Positions 7,224-16,854 are shown, counted from the stretch's first letter. The stretch: 58,970 nt of DNA from Deltaproteobacteria bacterium (GCA_016186995.1 JACPKQ010000007.1:116226-175195); one strand, 5' to 3'. The notes: generated from the sequence alone by a model not told the origin. Translations and numbers: made by a program.

Positions 7224-7892
7224 ATGGATCAAAAACAAAATGAGCTCTATTTTTTATGGTTAGTAGTTCAAGAGAATCAAGAATTTAGAAAAAGAAATAA
7301 AACTGTTGTTGAAGAAACTCTTAAAGCGCTTTTAAGAACACTTGAGATTAAAGATCGCTATACCCACGGGCATTCACAACGTGTGGCCTTTTTTGCGAGG
7401 CTTATAGCAGAGAACATGGGCTTTGAAGAAGAAGAAATTCAAGAAATTAAATTAGCCGCTATGCTCCATGATCTTGGCAAGATAGGTACCCCCTTAGAAA
7501 TTCTTAATAAACCTGGAAAACTTACGGATGAAGAATTTGATGTGATTAAAGAACATCCCATCTATAGTTATGAAATTATTTCTCAAGTCTCAAGCCTTCA
7601 AAATATTGCACGGTGGATTCGTGCCCATCAGGAAAGAATGGATGGTTTTGGGTACCCGGACGGGCTTAAAGGGGAAGAAATTCCGCTTCAAGCTCGTATT
7701 ATCACAGTGGCCGATGCCTTTGATGCTATGACTTCAGATAGGCCTTATCGCAAAGCCCTTTCTTTAGAAACAGCTTATGAAGAGCTTAAAAGATGCGCAG
7801 GTACACAATTCGATAAAGAAGTGGTAAAAGTCTTCCTCGATGTATATCAAAATCATTTAGCGGAGAAACAAGTTCGAAAGAAGAGGGCATAA
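7224..7892 (+). CDS. HD-GYP domain phosphodiesterase
   Basis: A 222-residue protein that is almost entirely one HD-GYP domain: His82-Asp83 in MLHDLGKIG and GYP at 143-145 within HQERMDGFGYPDGLKG. These enzymes usually hydrolyse cyclic di-GMP. The first motif before GYP reads HQE instead of the common HHE, a tolerated variant. No sensory domain precedes it beyond about 30 residues, so input must come from a partner. It lies 34 nt after fliA and ends one codon before hflX, so it is likely in the same operon and may link second-messenger turnover with the sigma-28 programme. Confidence 0.85.
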   Translation: MDQKQNELYFLWLVVQENQEFRKRNKTVVEETLKALLRTLEIKDRYTHGHSQRVAFFARLIAENMGFEEEEIQEIKLAAMLHDLGKIGTPLEILNKPGKLTDEEFDVIKEHPIYSYEIISQVSSLQNIARWIRAHQERMDGFGYPDGLKGEEIPLQARIITVADAFDAMTSDRPYRKALSLETAYEELKRCAGTQFDKEVVKVFLDVYQNHLAEKQVRKKRA

Positions 7893-9140
7893 TTGGAAAA
7901 AGCAGTTTTGGTGGGTGTTCAGAAAAAAAATTCTCAGGACAATCTTCAAAGTTCACTCGAAGAGCTTCAAGCCCTTGTCAAAACAGCAGGTGGAATAACT
8001 AAAAAAATTTTTACTCAGAAACTTCAAAAAATTCACCCAGGTACTTTTATTGGTAAAGGAAAGATGGAGGAGATCAAAGAATATCTTCAAAAAGAGGATA
8101 TTGATATTATCGTTCTTGATGCCAACCTTTCTCCTTCGCAACAAACTCAATTAGAAGTTTTTTTTGAAAAGCCTATTTTAGATAGAACAGCTATCATTCT
8201 TCATATTTTTGCAAAACATGCGCGAACTAAGGAAGGGGCTTTACAGGTTGAGTTTGCACAACTCGAATATCGTCTACCACGTCTTGTAGGAAGTAAAAAA
8301 TATCTTTCAAGATTGGGAGGGGGTATTGGAACGCAAGGGCCTGGAGAAACACAGCTTGAAATTGATAGACGTCGCATTCGTCAAAAGATGGACTCCATTA
8401 AAGCAGAACTGGAAAATGTTAAAAGGCATCGGGAGATTTATAGAAGTAAAAGAAAAGGAGTTCCTCTTCCTGTTGTATCTTTGGTTGGGTATACAAATGC
8501 TGGTAAATCAACACTTTTAAACTGTCTCTGTGGAAAGACCGTTGTGAAGGCTCAAGATAAACTTTTTGAAACCCTTGACCCAACAACACGAAAGATCAAA
8601 CTTAAAAATAATCAAGCAGTTCTTATAACAGATACTGTAGGGTTTATTGAAAAACTTCCTCACCAGTTAGTAGAGGCTTTTAGAGCGACTTTTGAAGAAG
8701 TTTCTGAGAGTGATCTTCTGATTCATGTTATTGATGGCTCGCACCCGCAGTTTTTTAAACAAGCGGAAACAGTTTTAAAAGTTTTGGAAGAATTAAGTTT
8801 ATCACATAAACCTATACTTCATGTTTATAATAAACTTGATCTTTATGAAGATGATAAAGTACGTTTTTTAAAACACCCAAAACTTTTTCCTTCTCTTATT
8901 CTTTCTGCTGAAAAAAATATAAATATTGAACAGCTTTTAGAAAAGCTTGAAGAATTTTTAAGTTCGTTTGTAGAAGAAATTGAAGTGGAATTACCTTTAG
9001 ATGAACAGGCTCAAAAATTAAGGGCTTTAATTTCAGAAAATGGCAAAATTCTTTTAGAGAAGGTAGAACATAACACCCTTAAAATTAAAGCAAGTGTAAA
9101 TAAAAAAATAGCACATTACTTGAGAAATAAAGTACAGTAA
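7893..9140 (+). CDS. hflX: HflX ribosome-associated GTPase
   Basis: A 415-residue HflX: N-terminal HflX domain (about 1-185, with the GGGIGTQGPGETQLE glycine-rich loop near 142-156), then a GTPase domain with G1 GYTNAGKS (199-206), DTVGF as G3 and NKLD as G4. HflX binds the 50S exit region and can rescue stalled ribosomes under stress. The start is a TTG directly abutting the stop of the HD-GYP gene, with AAGAGGG upstream. The C-terminal part (about 345-415) matches the short HflX tail domain. Confidence 0.92.
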   Translation: MEKAVLVGVQKKNSQDNLQSSLEELQALVKTAGGITKKIFTQKLQKIHPGTFIGKGKMEEIKEYLQKEDIDIIVLDANLSPSQQTQLEVFFEKPILDRTAIILHIFAKHARTKEGALQVEFAQLEYRLPRLVGSKKYLSRLGGGIGTQGPGETQLEIDRRRIRQKMDSIKAELENVKRHREIYRSKRKGVPLPVVSLVGYTNAGKSTLLNCLCGKTVVKAQDKLFETLDPTTRKIKLKNNQAVLITDTVGFIEKLPHQLVEAFRATFEEVSESDLLIHVIDGSHPQFFKQAETVLKVLEELSLSHKPILHVYNKLDLYEDDKVRFLKHPKLFPSLILSAEKNINIEQLLEKLEEFLSSFVEEIEVELPLDEQAQKLRALISENGKILLEKVEHNTLKIKASVNKKIAHYLRNKVQ

Positions 9141-9150
9141 GAATAATAAG

Positions 9151-9393
9151 TTAAATTTTGTATTTTTCTTTGAGTTTTTTTCTACGGTAAGAAATTTTAA
9201 GATAAATCCATTTTGTCTTAAGGTGTTCTTTTTTAAGTTCAATATATTCTTGAAGCATTCTGGCATCGGGTTCCTCACCTTGGTTGAGTTTCTTTTCAAA
9301 ATAGTTAAATTGGGTTTCAAGGTTTTGAAGCCGTTTTTGCAGGCGGTTTGATTCTCTTAAGATTTCATCCATTTCACGGTAGGCCTGCTTCAT
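9151..9393 (-). CDS. Small coiled-coil protein of unknown function
   Basis: An 80-residue, highly charged protein predicted to be almost wholly helical (LRESNRLQKRLQNLETQF heptads), with a basic C-terminus. It has no signal sequence and no recognisable family. It lies downstream of the T2SS operon on the same strand, but 51 nt after gspN. The RBS is poor. A real gene is likely from the protein-like composition, though not certain. Confidence 0.5.
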   Translation of the reverse strand: MKQAYREMDEILRESNRLQKRLQNLETQFNYFEKKLNQGEEPDARMLQEYIELKKEHLKTKWIYLKISYRRKKLKEKYKI

Positions 9394-9444
9394 AAATAAG
9401 GTTTATAGCATAAACCCTGTGAAGAGGCCAGGGGGCCACAGGTG

Positions 9445-10113
9445 CTAAAGTGGTTTTGAAGAGAGAAAACCGCGAGAGTCTTGTGTTACTTCAAAGTGAT
9501 AAAAGTCATTCTTCTTGGCACCCATATTAATGCCTGTTTGAGAGAGAAGAGGCTCTAAAGAGGCTAAATTTCTTGAGAGTTTAAGCTTTACCTTAGCTTT
9601 AAATTCACTCATTCTTTGATATCTGGGATTGAATTTAAATGTCCAATCAAGATCTAAAAGAATGTCATTTGTATCCGTGTCAGAGACAACACTCACATGA
9701 AAAGGGTCTGTTTCTGAGAAATTTTGGCTTATGAGTTTTTTTAAACCTAAAATACTTGTGTTAATCCTTAAATTTTCAATTGTTGTTTTTTTAAAACCTA
9801 GGTTTTGATCTGACCAGTCAACGAGAGAAATTTTTAAATTTGCGTTTCCTAAAAGAAGAGAAAGCCAAGAAAGTCCTATTTCAAATTCTGATATATTTGT
9901 TAGCAGCGGCATCGGAGAAAGAGGGTACTTTAGCTGTACATTTCTAAAAACGATACTTCCAAAATAAGAAGGCTCGACAGTAGTTTTAAGATCTACCGAA
10001 GAAGGCAGATATCGATCTAAAATTTTCTGATAAGGAAGATTGAGATAGGTAAAGTAAAAAATAAAAACAATACCTAAAAAAGAGTAACCTATTATTCTTA
10101 CAATTTTTTTCAT
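9445..10113 (-). CDS. gspN: Type II secretion system protein GspN
   Basis: A 222-residue protein with an N-terminal membrane anchor (about 8-24) and a periplasmic beta-rich domain (SIVFRNVQLKYPLS). This matches the GspN type found in deltaproteobacterial and related T2SS operons, which resembles AsmA-like lipid-transfer folds. It is last of the twelve gsp genes and overlaps gspM by 4 nt. GspN is not required in many model systems, so its role here is uncertain. Confidence 0.78.
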   Translation of the reverse strand: MKKIVRIIGYSFLGIVFIFYFTYLNLPYQKILDRYLPSSVDLKTTVEPSYFGSIVFRNVQLKYPLSPMPLLTNISEFEIGLSWLSLLLGNANLKISLVDWSDQNLGFKKTTIENLRINTSILGLKKLISQNFSETDPFHVSVVSDTDTNDILLDLDWTFKFNPRYQRMSEFKAKVKLKLSRNLASLEPLLSQTGINMGAKKNDFYHFEVTQDSRGFLSSKPL

Positions 10114-10706
10114 TTTTGTCTAAATGAATGAATATTAAAACTTACATTTAATAAATTATTTTGTATGGGTGAAGTTTGTATATTTAAATTTTGAACACTT
10201 AAAGGTCTTTCGGGTGTTTCAAGGGCTGAAAGAATATCAATCACTTGTTTCAGTGTGACATTTGCAAGTTGTACTTGGGTTTCTATTTCTTGCGTGGCTC
10301 CAACAAAACGTTTAGGACTGTCTTCCATTTGCTGAATAGAGCTTTCTGCAAGAGCTGCATTTTTCATGAATAGGTCTTTGAGATATTGAGCAGGCACCCA
10401 TTGCTTAGCTGCTTTAAGTTTATTTTCAATGGAGGCAAGTTGGCTTCTGTTTTCACTTAAGAGTTCATCGTAATCGAGGGCTAACTTAAGAAGTTTGTCT
10501 TGTTTCATTTTTGTTTCAAACTGAAGTGTATCTAGGTAACTAAAGCCTGAGTTAAAAAGTAAAAAAACTACTAAAATAATGAGGGCACCCCCTCCAAAAA
10601 GAACCATTTTTTTTCTCTCTGGCGGAAGAGTTTCGTACATATCAGTGGCTCTTATAATAAGAGGATGGGTTTTAAGTGATTTTATATATTCAAGAATTTT
10701 TTTCAT
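10110..10706 (-). CDS. gspM: Type II secretion system protein GspM
   Basis: A 198-residue protein: about 30 cytoplasmic residues, one membrane helix (about 36-52), a periplasmic coiled-coil and a C-terminal ferredoxin-like domain. This topology is GspM, which stabilises GspL in the inner-membrane assembly platform. Sequence conservation in GspM is low, so the call rests on size, topology and position between gspL and gspN. It overlaps both neighbours by 4 nt. Confidence 0.75.
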   Translation of the reverse strand: MKKILEYIKSLKTHPLIIRATDMYETLPPERKKMVLFGGGALIILVVFLLFNSGFSYLDTLQFETKMKQDKLLKLALDYDELLSENRSQLASIENKLKAAKQWVPAQYLKDLFMKNAALAESSIQQMEDSPKRFVGATQEIETQVQLANVTLKQVIDILSALETPERPLSVQNLNIQTSPIQNNLLNVSFNIHSFRQK

Positions 10707-12304
10707 ATTGTTTTTACCTTGAGTTCAATTGTAAATTTTCGTTTTGGGCTTGAAGGGTCAAGGGGCTGAATATCTGATGAAGTAATTTGAAGATAAGGTG
10801 AGTGTTGAAGCCCAGCTCTTAAAATAATACCTCCACTTTCGCTATTAGAAATGCCTTCTACCTTAATGTTTTCCTGAGAAATCTGAAGTTTTTGAATGAG
10901 CATATTTTCTCGAGGGTGGCTTGAAAGGATTTCAGTCAAGGTATTTATAATCTGGAGAGGGGTCATTCTTTGAGCTGCATCTTTTCCAAAAAGTTCTAGT
11001 TTTGTTTCAGTTTCTTGATTTTTAAGTCGAAGATATTTTTCAAGCTTTTGGCTATCATCCATGACTTCGACATCAATCTGGGGGTGATGTTTTTTCACAA
11101 TGCTTGTGACTTTTTCATTAATATTATGGCTATAGCCTGTTTGTAGTGAAAGGCGCCCAAGAAGATTAAGAGTAAGAATAAGAAGAAACAAAGCTGCATA
11201 TTGAGCCATAGGTTTAAAGGTTTCTACCCATTCACCCGCCATGGCTGTTTTAGAAAACTGGGCTTTTCTTAAATTAATAGGAAGATCGTGGCTCATACTT
11301 TGAATTCCTATCGCCAGGGTTGGTAAAACCTTAGCATCGATTTCTTGAGATGCAGCAATATGGTTATACTTAAGGTTTTTAAGAATACTCAATTTTTCAA
11401 TTTCAACTTGGAGTTCAGAAGTTAAAAATACATCGATATTTCTTAAAAGACTTCCGCCACCCGTCATATATATTTTTTTAACATTTTTTTTATGTTTGGA
11501 TCGAAATGCTGTGAGTGTTTGATTAAGATCTCTTACAAGAGGATTTAAGCCTTCTTTAAGATTTTTTGAAAAAACTTTTTGATCTTCGTTAAAATGGGCT
11601 TCTTCTTCACAAATGAGGTATCCCTTATCTACTTTAATATTTTCAGCATCTTCAAGGGAGGCTTTATAGGTTTTTTGAAGGTGTTCTGAAATATGAAGCC
11701 CTCCAAAAGTAATAACACGACAGGCTTGAAGTGGTCCACCTTCAAGAATGACTAAAGACGAGTGAACATGTCCTATATCAAGAATGGCAAAACAATCGGG
11801 AGCTTGTTCTATATATTGGTGGAGGCTGTATAAAGCTACTTGAGGAGCTGCAAGAACATCAGGGTCAATATATGCAGCTTCCAATATTTTTAAATGAGAA
11901 GCAATTTTAATTTGAGGGGTAATAGCTGTAAGGAGAGTGGAGGTTTTTCCTACTTGTTGAGTAACGGTGTAATCAGTAATCACTTGTTCAAGAGCAAAGG
12001 GAGTTTGATCTTCTACTTCTCCTTGGTATGTGAGACTCATTTTTCTTTTATCTTTAAAGGGCAATTCTAAAAATTTAGTGGCAACAAACTCGGTTGGAAG
12101 TCCTACAATAATACGGGCTCTTTCTAGAGAGATGTGTGAGGTGAGTGCTCTTAAAGCACGGACATAGTCTTCAGGAGAGTGTTCCCCATGAGAAGTATTT
12201 AAAGGTTCTTCTTCAAAACGATTAATTTCAAAACCTTTAAACTGGGTTTCAAGTTCGAGAAGACTTACTTTTGAACTGCCAATGTCAAAAATAATATGTT
12301 TCAC
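10703..12304 (-). CDS. gspL: Type II secretion system protein GspL
   Basis: A 533-residue protein. Residues 1-340 form an actin-like, PilM-type cytoplasmic domain (MKHIIFDIGSSKVSLLEL, and ILDIGHVHSSLVIL as a second phosphate-type loop), then a membrane helix near 368-385 and a periplasmic domain. GspL links the GspE ATPase to GspM and the pseudopilus. It is longer than Klebsiella or Vibrio GspL (about 400 residues), with a more complete actin-like fold, as seen in deltaproteobacterial systems. It starts 23 nt after gspK. Confidence 0.82.
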   Translation of the reverse strand: MKHIIFDIGSSKVSLLELETQFKGFEINRFEEEPLNTSHGEHSPEDYVRALRALTSHISLERARIIVGLPTEFVATKFLELPFKDKRKMSLTYQGEVEDQTPFALEQVITDYTVTQQVGKTSTLLTAITPQIKIASHLKILEAAYIDPDVLAAPQVALYSLHQYIEQAPDCFAILDIGHVHSSLVILEGGPLQACRVITFGGLHISEHLQKTYKASLEDAENIKVDKGYLICEEEAHFNEDQKVFSKNLKEGLNPLVRDLNQTLTAFRSKHKKNVKKIYMTGGGSLLRNIDVFLTSELQVEIEKLSILKNLKYNHIAASQEIDAKVLPTLAIGIQSMSHDLPINLRKAQFSKTAMAGEWVETFKPMAQYAALFLLILTLNLLGRLSLQTGYSHNINEKVTSIVKKHHPQIDVEVMDDSQKLEKYLRLKNQETETKLELFGKDAAQRMTPLQIINTLTEILSSHPRENMLIQKLQISQENIKVEGISNSESGGIILRAGLQHSPYLQITSSDIQPLDPSSPKRKFTIELKVKTI

Positions 12305-12327
12305 TCTAGTCCTCTCCTTTTATCATA

Positions 12328-13371
12328 CTAGTTAATTTCAAAATAATAAATATAAGGTTTATGATCAGTACTCAGTACTTCTCGATCCATAACAATCGTC
12401 ATTGTTTTATGAGCACCACCTACTTGAGCTTTTGATTCCACCTTAAAAATGTTTCCACCTGTTGAAAGGGGTACTTTAGGATTACTATTATAGCTTGGGA
12501 TTTTAAGAAGTGTATTGATTACAAATTCATCAAATGCTTTTTCATCAAGAAAAGGTCTTGCGGCTATGATTTTTTCAACATCTTCGTCATCAAATTGTGT
12601 ACTGATAGCTTTCATAATTTTGTGGGGGGCATAATTAACATTAATCGCAGAGCTGCCATAAACAGTAATAGTAGGTTTGTAAAAGTTAAAGATTTCGTCA
12701 TTCATGGAAGGAATAAGATGAAGTTCTTCCACAGTATCAAAAAAATCATTTTTGGCGGTGTAGGGTAGTTTTTCATAGAGTTTTTCTTCAGGGCCACCTT
12801 GAAGGGTGCGTGAATCGACATCGACCCAATCTTCGATATTCTCGATAATATTTTGAATATTGTTTTTATACTTATTATAGAATTCTGGGTTATTTTTTTG
12901 CTCGAATTGAAACAGATTGAAAAGAAGGTGTTTTATAACATCTCTTTCTTCCTGTTTTTCAGATCCTAATAAATTGAGATTGATTTTTGAAGAAAGGAGT
13001 TCATTTGTAACTTGAATATTGCCTTTCAGTTTAGAAGGTTCGTGCGTTTCAATCTCTTCAGCTTGAATGGGGAGAGGATAGGTAAATCCTAATGTCCAGA
13101 TAAGATCTAAAAGAGTCGTTTGCTTACCCACAAATTGTTTGACTGTTTCATTATTGGCTAGTTTTCCATGCGCAATAATAAAAAGAGTGGCCATTTTATA
13201 TCCACTGAGCGCAGAATAATAGGCTTGAATATCATTGGCGCGAGCCCTGGAAGAAATAGAGTGAATGCGTGTGAGAGTTACAATCTCCGTCATAAGCAGC
13301 ATAAAAATAGAAATGACACTTAAAATAAGAAGAAGCGCAATTCCCTTTTGATTATGCATCTTTTTCGTCAT
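12328..13371 (-). CDS. gspK: Type II secretion minor pseudopilin GspK
   Basis: A 347-residue protein with a prepilin leader ending NQKG before IALLLILSVISIFMLL. As in other GspK proteins, Glu at +5 is missing, which fits its place at the pseudopilus tip. A large helical insertion domain follows. It lies head to tail with gspJ with a 1-nt overlap and should form the tip with GspI and GspJ. Confidence 0.85.
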   Translation of the reverse strand: MTKKMHNQKGIALLLILSVISIFMLLMTEIVTLTRIHSISSRARANDIQAYYSALSGYKMATLFIIAHGKLANNETVKQFVGKQTTLLDLIWTLGFTYPLPIQAEEIETHEPSKLKGNIQVTNELLSSKINLNLLGSEKQEERDVIKHLLFNLFQFEQKNNPEFYNKYKNNIQNIIENIEDWVDVDSRTLQGGPEEKLYEKLPYTAKNDFFDTVEELHLIPSMNDEIFNFYKPTITVYGSSAINVNYAPHKIMKAISTQFDDEDVEKIIAARPFLDEKAFDEFVINTLLKIPSYNSNPKVPLSTGGNIFKVESKAQVGGAHKTMTIVMDREVLSTDHKPYIYYFEIN

Positions 13372-14153
13372 TAAGGTCCCGGAGGTGTGGGTGGGGTTGG
13401 AGGCGTGGGTGGAGCAGGTTCTGGTTTTTGTTGTATTTCCGCTTTCTGTGCAAAAAATATCGGAACAACTGTTTTAAGTTGCACCTTTTTAAATGTTTTT
13501 TGAAAATCCTTTCTTTTAACAGAGATTTCTTTTTCTGTTTCAAGGGTAATACGAACAGCTTTTGGAAAAAGATTATCTTCACTGTTTTTTTCAGAATCCC
13601 ACGACTCTATCCAGGGATGGCTTGATTGTTGTGAATCAAAATAAGCAAGCTCAAGTTTTTTAATATTTTTCAAAATGATTTCTTCTTTTTGCTCTTCTTT
13701 TGTTTCTTCATCAATGTATTTGAGTTTTTGTCGTTTAAGTCTAAAATAACCTTCGTTTTCAGGATCATTTTCTAATTTATAAAAAACACGATTATGATTT
13801 GATTCTTTAGATTCTTCATACAGTCTTACGTTTGAAAGAGAGGTAAAGTCTAATTTTGTTTTTTCTCCAACCAAAAAAGTGGGCCAGTAAGTTGTTTTTT
13901 CAGGTCTTCCAAAAAACTGTGGTTCATCTTCCGCATCTATACTTTGTTCTAAAGGCCTTCTAAAGGCAAAACGAATGTCTCGTTCCATAATATGAAGGGT
14001 TGTGACTGTTGCATGATAAAGATCTCTTTCAACTTTCATTTCACTTACAAGTCCGTGGATTCCTTTCATGTAAATGGTTGTTTGGGTTGTAAGAATGAGT
14101 AAAATTCCTACAGCAATGAGGAGTTCGAGAAGTGTGAAACCACGATCGGTCAT
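13371..14153 (-). CDS. gspJ: Type II secretion minor pseudopilin GspJ
   Basis: A 260-residue prepilin-like protein: leader MTDRG, then FTLLELLIAVGILL with Glu at +5, and a globular beta-rich domain. The C-terminus ends in an unusual proline run (PAPPTPPTPPTPPGP) coded by GGTGGGTGT-like tandem triplets on the plus strand. That tail is absent from model GspJ proteins and may be a recent expansion. It overlaps gspI by 4 nt and gspK by 1 nt. Confidence 0.85.
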   Translation of the reverse strand: MTDRGFTLLELLIAVGILLILTTQTTIYMKGIHGLVSEMKVERDLYHATVTTLHIMERDIRFAFRRPLEQSIDAEDEPQFFGRPEKTTYWPTFLVGEKTKLDFTSLSNVRLYEESKESNHNRVFYKLENDPENEGYFRLKRQKLKYIDEETKEEQKEEIILKNIKKLELAYFDSQQSSHPWIESWDSEKNSEDNLFPKAVRITLETEKEISVKRKDFQKTFKKVQLKTVVPIFFAQKAEIQQKPEPAPPTPPTPPTPPGP

Positions 14154-14689
14154 AAGCCAACCCCCATAATATTGAGGCTTTTGTCATATTTAACAATGTG
14201 TGTTGTGGCACTTAAATTTTTTTCCTGCGTTCCTTCACCCCACGTAATAGTGACTGTCACTTCTCTGCTTGAGTCAGAAATATATTCTTCAATTTTATCT
14301 AAGTGGGGTTCTAGAAAACTGAAAGCGGGATTTTCTTCTAGAGATTCATCTGTGCTTTTGAGAAGTGCAAAAGCTTTGTGAATGCTGAAGTGATAGGGAA
14401 GGGTTTCTGACCTCCATTTAAAACCTTCGTGTTCTTCGCCAAAATCACCCGCCTCTGTATTTTTAAAATCAATATCATTAAATGATTTTTGATCATATTC
14501 TAAAAGAATTTCTTCCATTTTTTGCTGAAGAAGGGTTTTAGCAATAATTTCATGACGAGCTTCTTTCATTTGTTGGATACCGTTTTTCTGAATACGAACC
14601 ATCATGGTGGTAGCACCCAAAAAGATGCCCGTTGCAATAATGATTTCTAAAAGTGTAAGGCCTTTTTGATTTCTAATGATACCCAACAT
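14150..14689 (-). CDS. gspI: Type II secretion minor pseudopilin GspI
   Basis: A 179-residue protein with a prepilin leader (MLGIIRNQKG) and LTLLEIIIATGIFLGA with Glu at +5. It is longer than the usual GspI (about 125 residues), with an acidic insertion near the middle. Position between gspH and gspJ and the overlaps with both support the call. It would act in the GspI-J-K tip complex that starts pseudopilus assembly. Confidence 0.82.
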   Translation of the reverse strand: MLGIIRNQKGLTLLEIIIATGIFLGATTMMVRIQKNGIQQMKEARHEIIAKTLLQQKMEEILLEYDQKSFNDIDFKNTEAGDFGEEHEGFKWRSETLPYHFSIHKAFALLKSTDESLEENPAFSFLEPHLDKIEEYISDSSREVTVTITWGEGTQEKNLSATTHIVKYDKSLNIMGVGL

Positions 14690-15182
14690 GAACTTCAGTT
14701 TCTCCTGTTAAAGGTGCAATTTTCAAAGTGTAATTTACGTTTTGTAAATCAATCAGGTGTATGATGGCGTCTTCAGCTTGTCCGTGCTGGAAAAAATGGA
14801 TATAGGCAACACCTGTGTCTAATTTTTTATTAAGGGGTACTAAAAACACATCTTTAAATTTAAGTTCACGGGCAAGCTTTTTTTTACGGTAAGCACTTTT
14901 TTGCGATTGAGAAAACTTAAGTTCTGAAAGTTGTGATCCTTGAGCTTGTTCTACCCACAGAGTTTCTTTATCAAGATCTATGGCAAGTCTCAGTGTTTGA
15001 TTTGTGAGGATGGCTTGATTGTATAAATGCTGTATCAGACCAACCAATTTTCTTGATTCTGATTTAATGAGATAAGGAGTTTTTTTCCTTACCATATTAA
15101 GACCAAAATAAGTAATGACAAGCATCAACCCAGCTACAATGAGCAGTTCTAAAATCGTAAATCCTTTATTATTATTCACTGT
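14673..15182 (-). CDS. gspH: Type II secretion minor pseudopilin GspH
   Basis: A 169-residue prepilin-like protein, chosen from the GTG at 15,182 giving MNNNKG before FTILELLIVAGLML (Glu at +5). A longer frame runs upstream inside gspG, but the short leader is the prepilin-like one; ATG at 15,197 (leader MTSKCTVNNNKG) is the alternative. It overlaps the end of gspG by 11 nt and the start of gspI by 17 nt. The globular domain fits GspH/FimT by position. Confidence 0.8.
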   Translation of the reverse strand, partial: TVNNNKGFTILELLIVAGLMLVITYFGLNMVRKKTPYLIKSESRKLVGLIQHLYNQAILTNQTLRLAIDLDKETLWVEQAQGSQLSELKFSQSQKSAYRKKKLARELKFKDVFLVPLNKKLDTGVAYIHFFQHGQAEDAIIHLIDLQNVNYTLKIAPLTGETEVHVGYH

Positions 15183-15612
15183 GCACTTCGATGTCATAAT
15201 CGAAGCCTTTGCCCCCTGGCTTTTTGTCTCTTCCAAGAGATCGTATAACAAAATAAGAGCCTTCCGCATCTGACTCATAGTCAAGAGTGGTTCCCCATTG
15301 GTCTTTTAAAAGACTTTCATCACTAATAAAGGGACGCCATTCTTGAGGAATGGGTTCATCAATGGGTCTTTCAACAAGAGCTGTAAGGCCCTGAATACCT
15401 GTAGGATAATTATTGTATTGATCTCTGTATTGCTCTAGCTGAACTTTAAGATCTCTCATTTGTGTGAGTGTTAAATCAGATTTAATACGGTGTCTTTTAT
15501 CGTTAAGTGATTTCATAATAAAATACCCGGCTGTAATAATAATGCCTGCTACAATGAGAAGTTCTAAAATTGTCATGCCCCTTTCATTTTTGAGCCGTTC
15601 TTTTTTCTGCAT
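15172..15612 (-). CDS. gspG: Type II secretion major pseudopilin GspG
   Basis: A 146-residue major pseudopilin. The leader ends NERG and the mature protein begins MTILELLIVAGI with Glu at +5; Met rather than Phe at +1 is unusual but tolerated by prepilin peptidases. The globular domain has the GspG signature YNNYPTGIQGLTALV and a C-terminal DQWGTTLDYES...GSYFVIRSLGRD calcium-binding loop region. GspG polymerises into the pseudopilus that pushes substrates through GspD. It lies 15 nt after gspF. Confidence 0.92.
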   Translation of the reverse strand: MQKKERLKNERGMTILELLIVAGIIITAGYFIMKSLNDKRHRIKSDLTLTQMRDLKVQLEQYRDQYNNYPTGIQGLTALVERPIDEPIPQEWRPFISDESLLKDQWGTTLDYESDAEGSYFVIRSLGRDKKPGGKGFDYDIEVHSE

Positions 15613-15627
15613 TTTGATTTTTCCTCC

Positions 15628-16854
15628 TTAAGTTACTGTTTGCATTAAATCCATGGCAGGAAGAATGATCGCTACCATGAGAAATAAAACCATTGCCGCC
15701 ATAAATATTGTCATAACGGGTGTGAGTAATGATGTCATTGTTTCAATGTGCGTTTCTACCTCGGTATCATAAGTATTTGCTACAGTATTAAGCATTTTCT
15801 CAAGCTCTCCTGTTTTTTCACCAACAGAAATCATGTGTACGACCATGGGAGGAAAGTACTCACTTTCTTCTAAAGGTCTTGCGATCGATTTACCTTCTTG
15901 AATAGCTGTTCGAGCTTTTTCAAGTGCTTCTGTAATCATAATATTATTAACAATGTTTTTAACAATATCCATAGAGGTGAGAAGAGGAACTCCACTTGAA
16001 AGTAAGGTTCCTAAAGTTCTTGTAAACCTTGAAATAGCGATCATTTGAATGAGTTTGCCAAAGATAGGAGCTCTTAAAAGAAATCGGTGATAATGTTTTA
16101 ACCCTTTTTCGGTTTTAATGTAACGTTTAAAAATAATAAAAAGAAGAAACAGTCCTCCTGTGACAAGATACCAATTCCCAATGACAAAATTTCCAAAATC
16201 GATGGAAAGGGTTGTAATCAGAGGAAGTGTGACTTCACTTCCTTCAAAAAGAGCCATGATGTTAGGAAGTACAAAGGTGAAGATAAGAACAAAAAGACCC
16301 ATAGCCGCTAATACCATAATGGCTGGGTAAGCCATGGCAGAGGTAATTTTATTTTTCAGTTTCATCTGGGCTTCTGTAAAATCAGCAAGTCGTGCCATAA
16401 CAATATCGAGTGTGCCACTAGCCTCTCCGACTTGAACCATGTTAATATAAATTTTTGAAAAAACTTTGGGATGAAGGGCTAACGCTTTAGCAAGAGATTG
16501 TCCTGCATTTACTTTTTCTTTAATGTCTGTAAGCACTATACGTAATCTTTCGTTTTCAACTTGTCTTGAAAGAGCTGTGAGAGTTTCAACAATAGGAATA
16601 TGAGCTCCAACAAGAGTTGCAAACTGTTTTGTCATTGTGACAATGTCCATCAGCTTGATGCGACCTCCAATTTGCAGTTTTAAACCTTTTGTTTTTTTTT
16701 GAGTTTGCGCAAAAACAGTTCTTTCAATAATTTCGGTTGGAAAAATATTTTGTCTTCGAAGTTTAGCGCGTGCATTTTTCTCTGTGTCAGCATCAATTTT
16801 ACCTTTGATAGCTGTGCCTTTGTGGCTGTATCCCTTGTATTCAAAAAGAGGCAT
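15628..16854 (-). CDS. gspF: Type II secretion inner-membrane protein GspF
   Basis: A 408-residue GspF/PilC-family protein with two repeated cytoplasmic domains (about 60-170 and 265-370) and three membrane helices. Conserved patterns include FATLVGAHIPIVETL in the first repeat and FTRTLGTLLSSGVPLLTSMDIV in the second. It is the polytopic platform protein that works with GspE. It overlaps gspE by 1 nt. Confidence 0.93.
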   Translation of the reverse strand: MPLFEYKGYSHKGTAIKGKIDADTEKNARAKLRRQNIFPTEIIERTVFAQTQKKTKGLKLQIGGRIKLMDIVTMTKQFATLVGAHIPIVETLTALSRQVENERLRIVLTDIKEKVNAGQSLAKALALHPKVFSKIYINMVQVGEASGTLDIVMARLADFTEAQMKLKNKITSAMAYPAIMVLAAMGLFVLIFTFVLPNIMALFEGSEVTLPLITTLSIDFGNFVIGNWYLVTGGLFLLFIIFKRYIKTEKGLKHYHRFLLRAPIFGKLIQMIAISRFTRTLGTLLSSGVPLLTSMDIVKNIVNNIMITEALEKARTAIQEGKSIARPLEESEYFPPMVVHMISVGEKTGELEKMLNTVANTYDTEVETHIETMTSLLTPVMTIFMAAMVLFLMVAIILPAMDLMQTVT

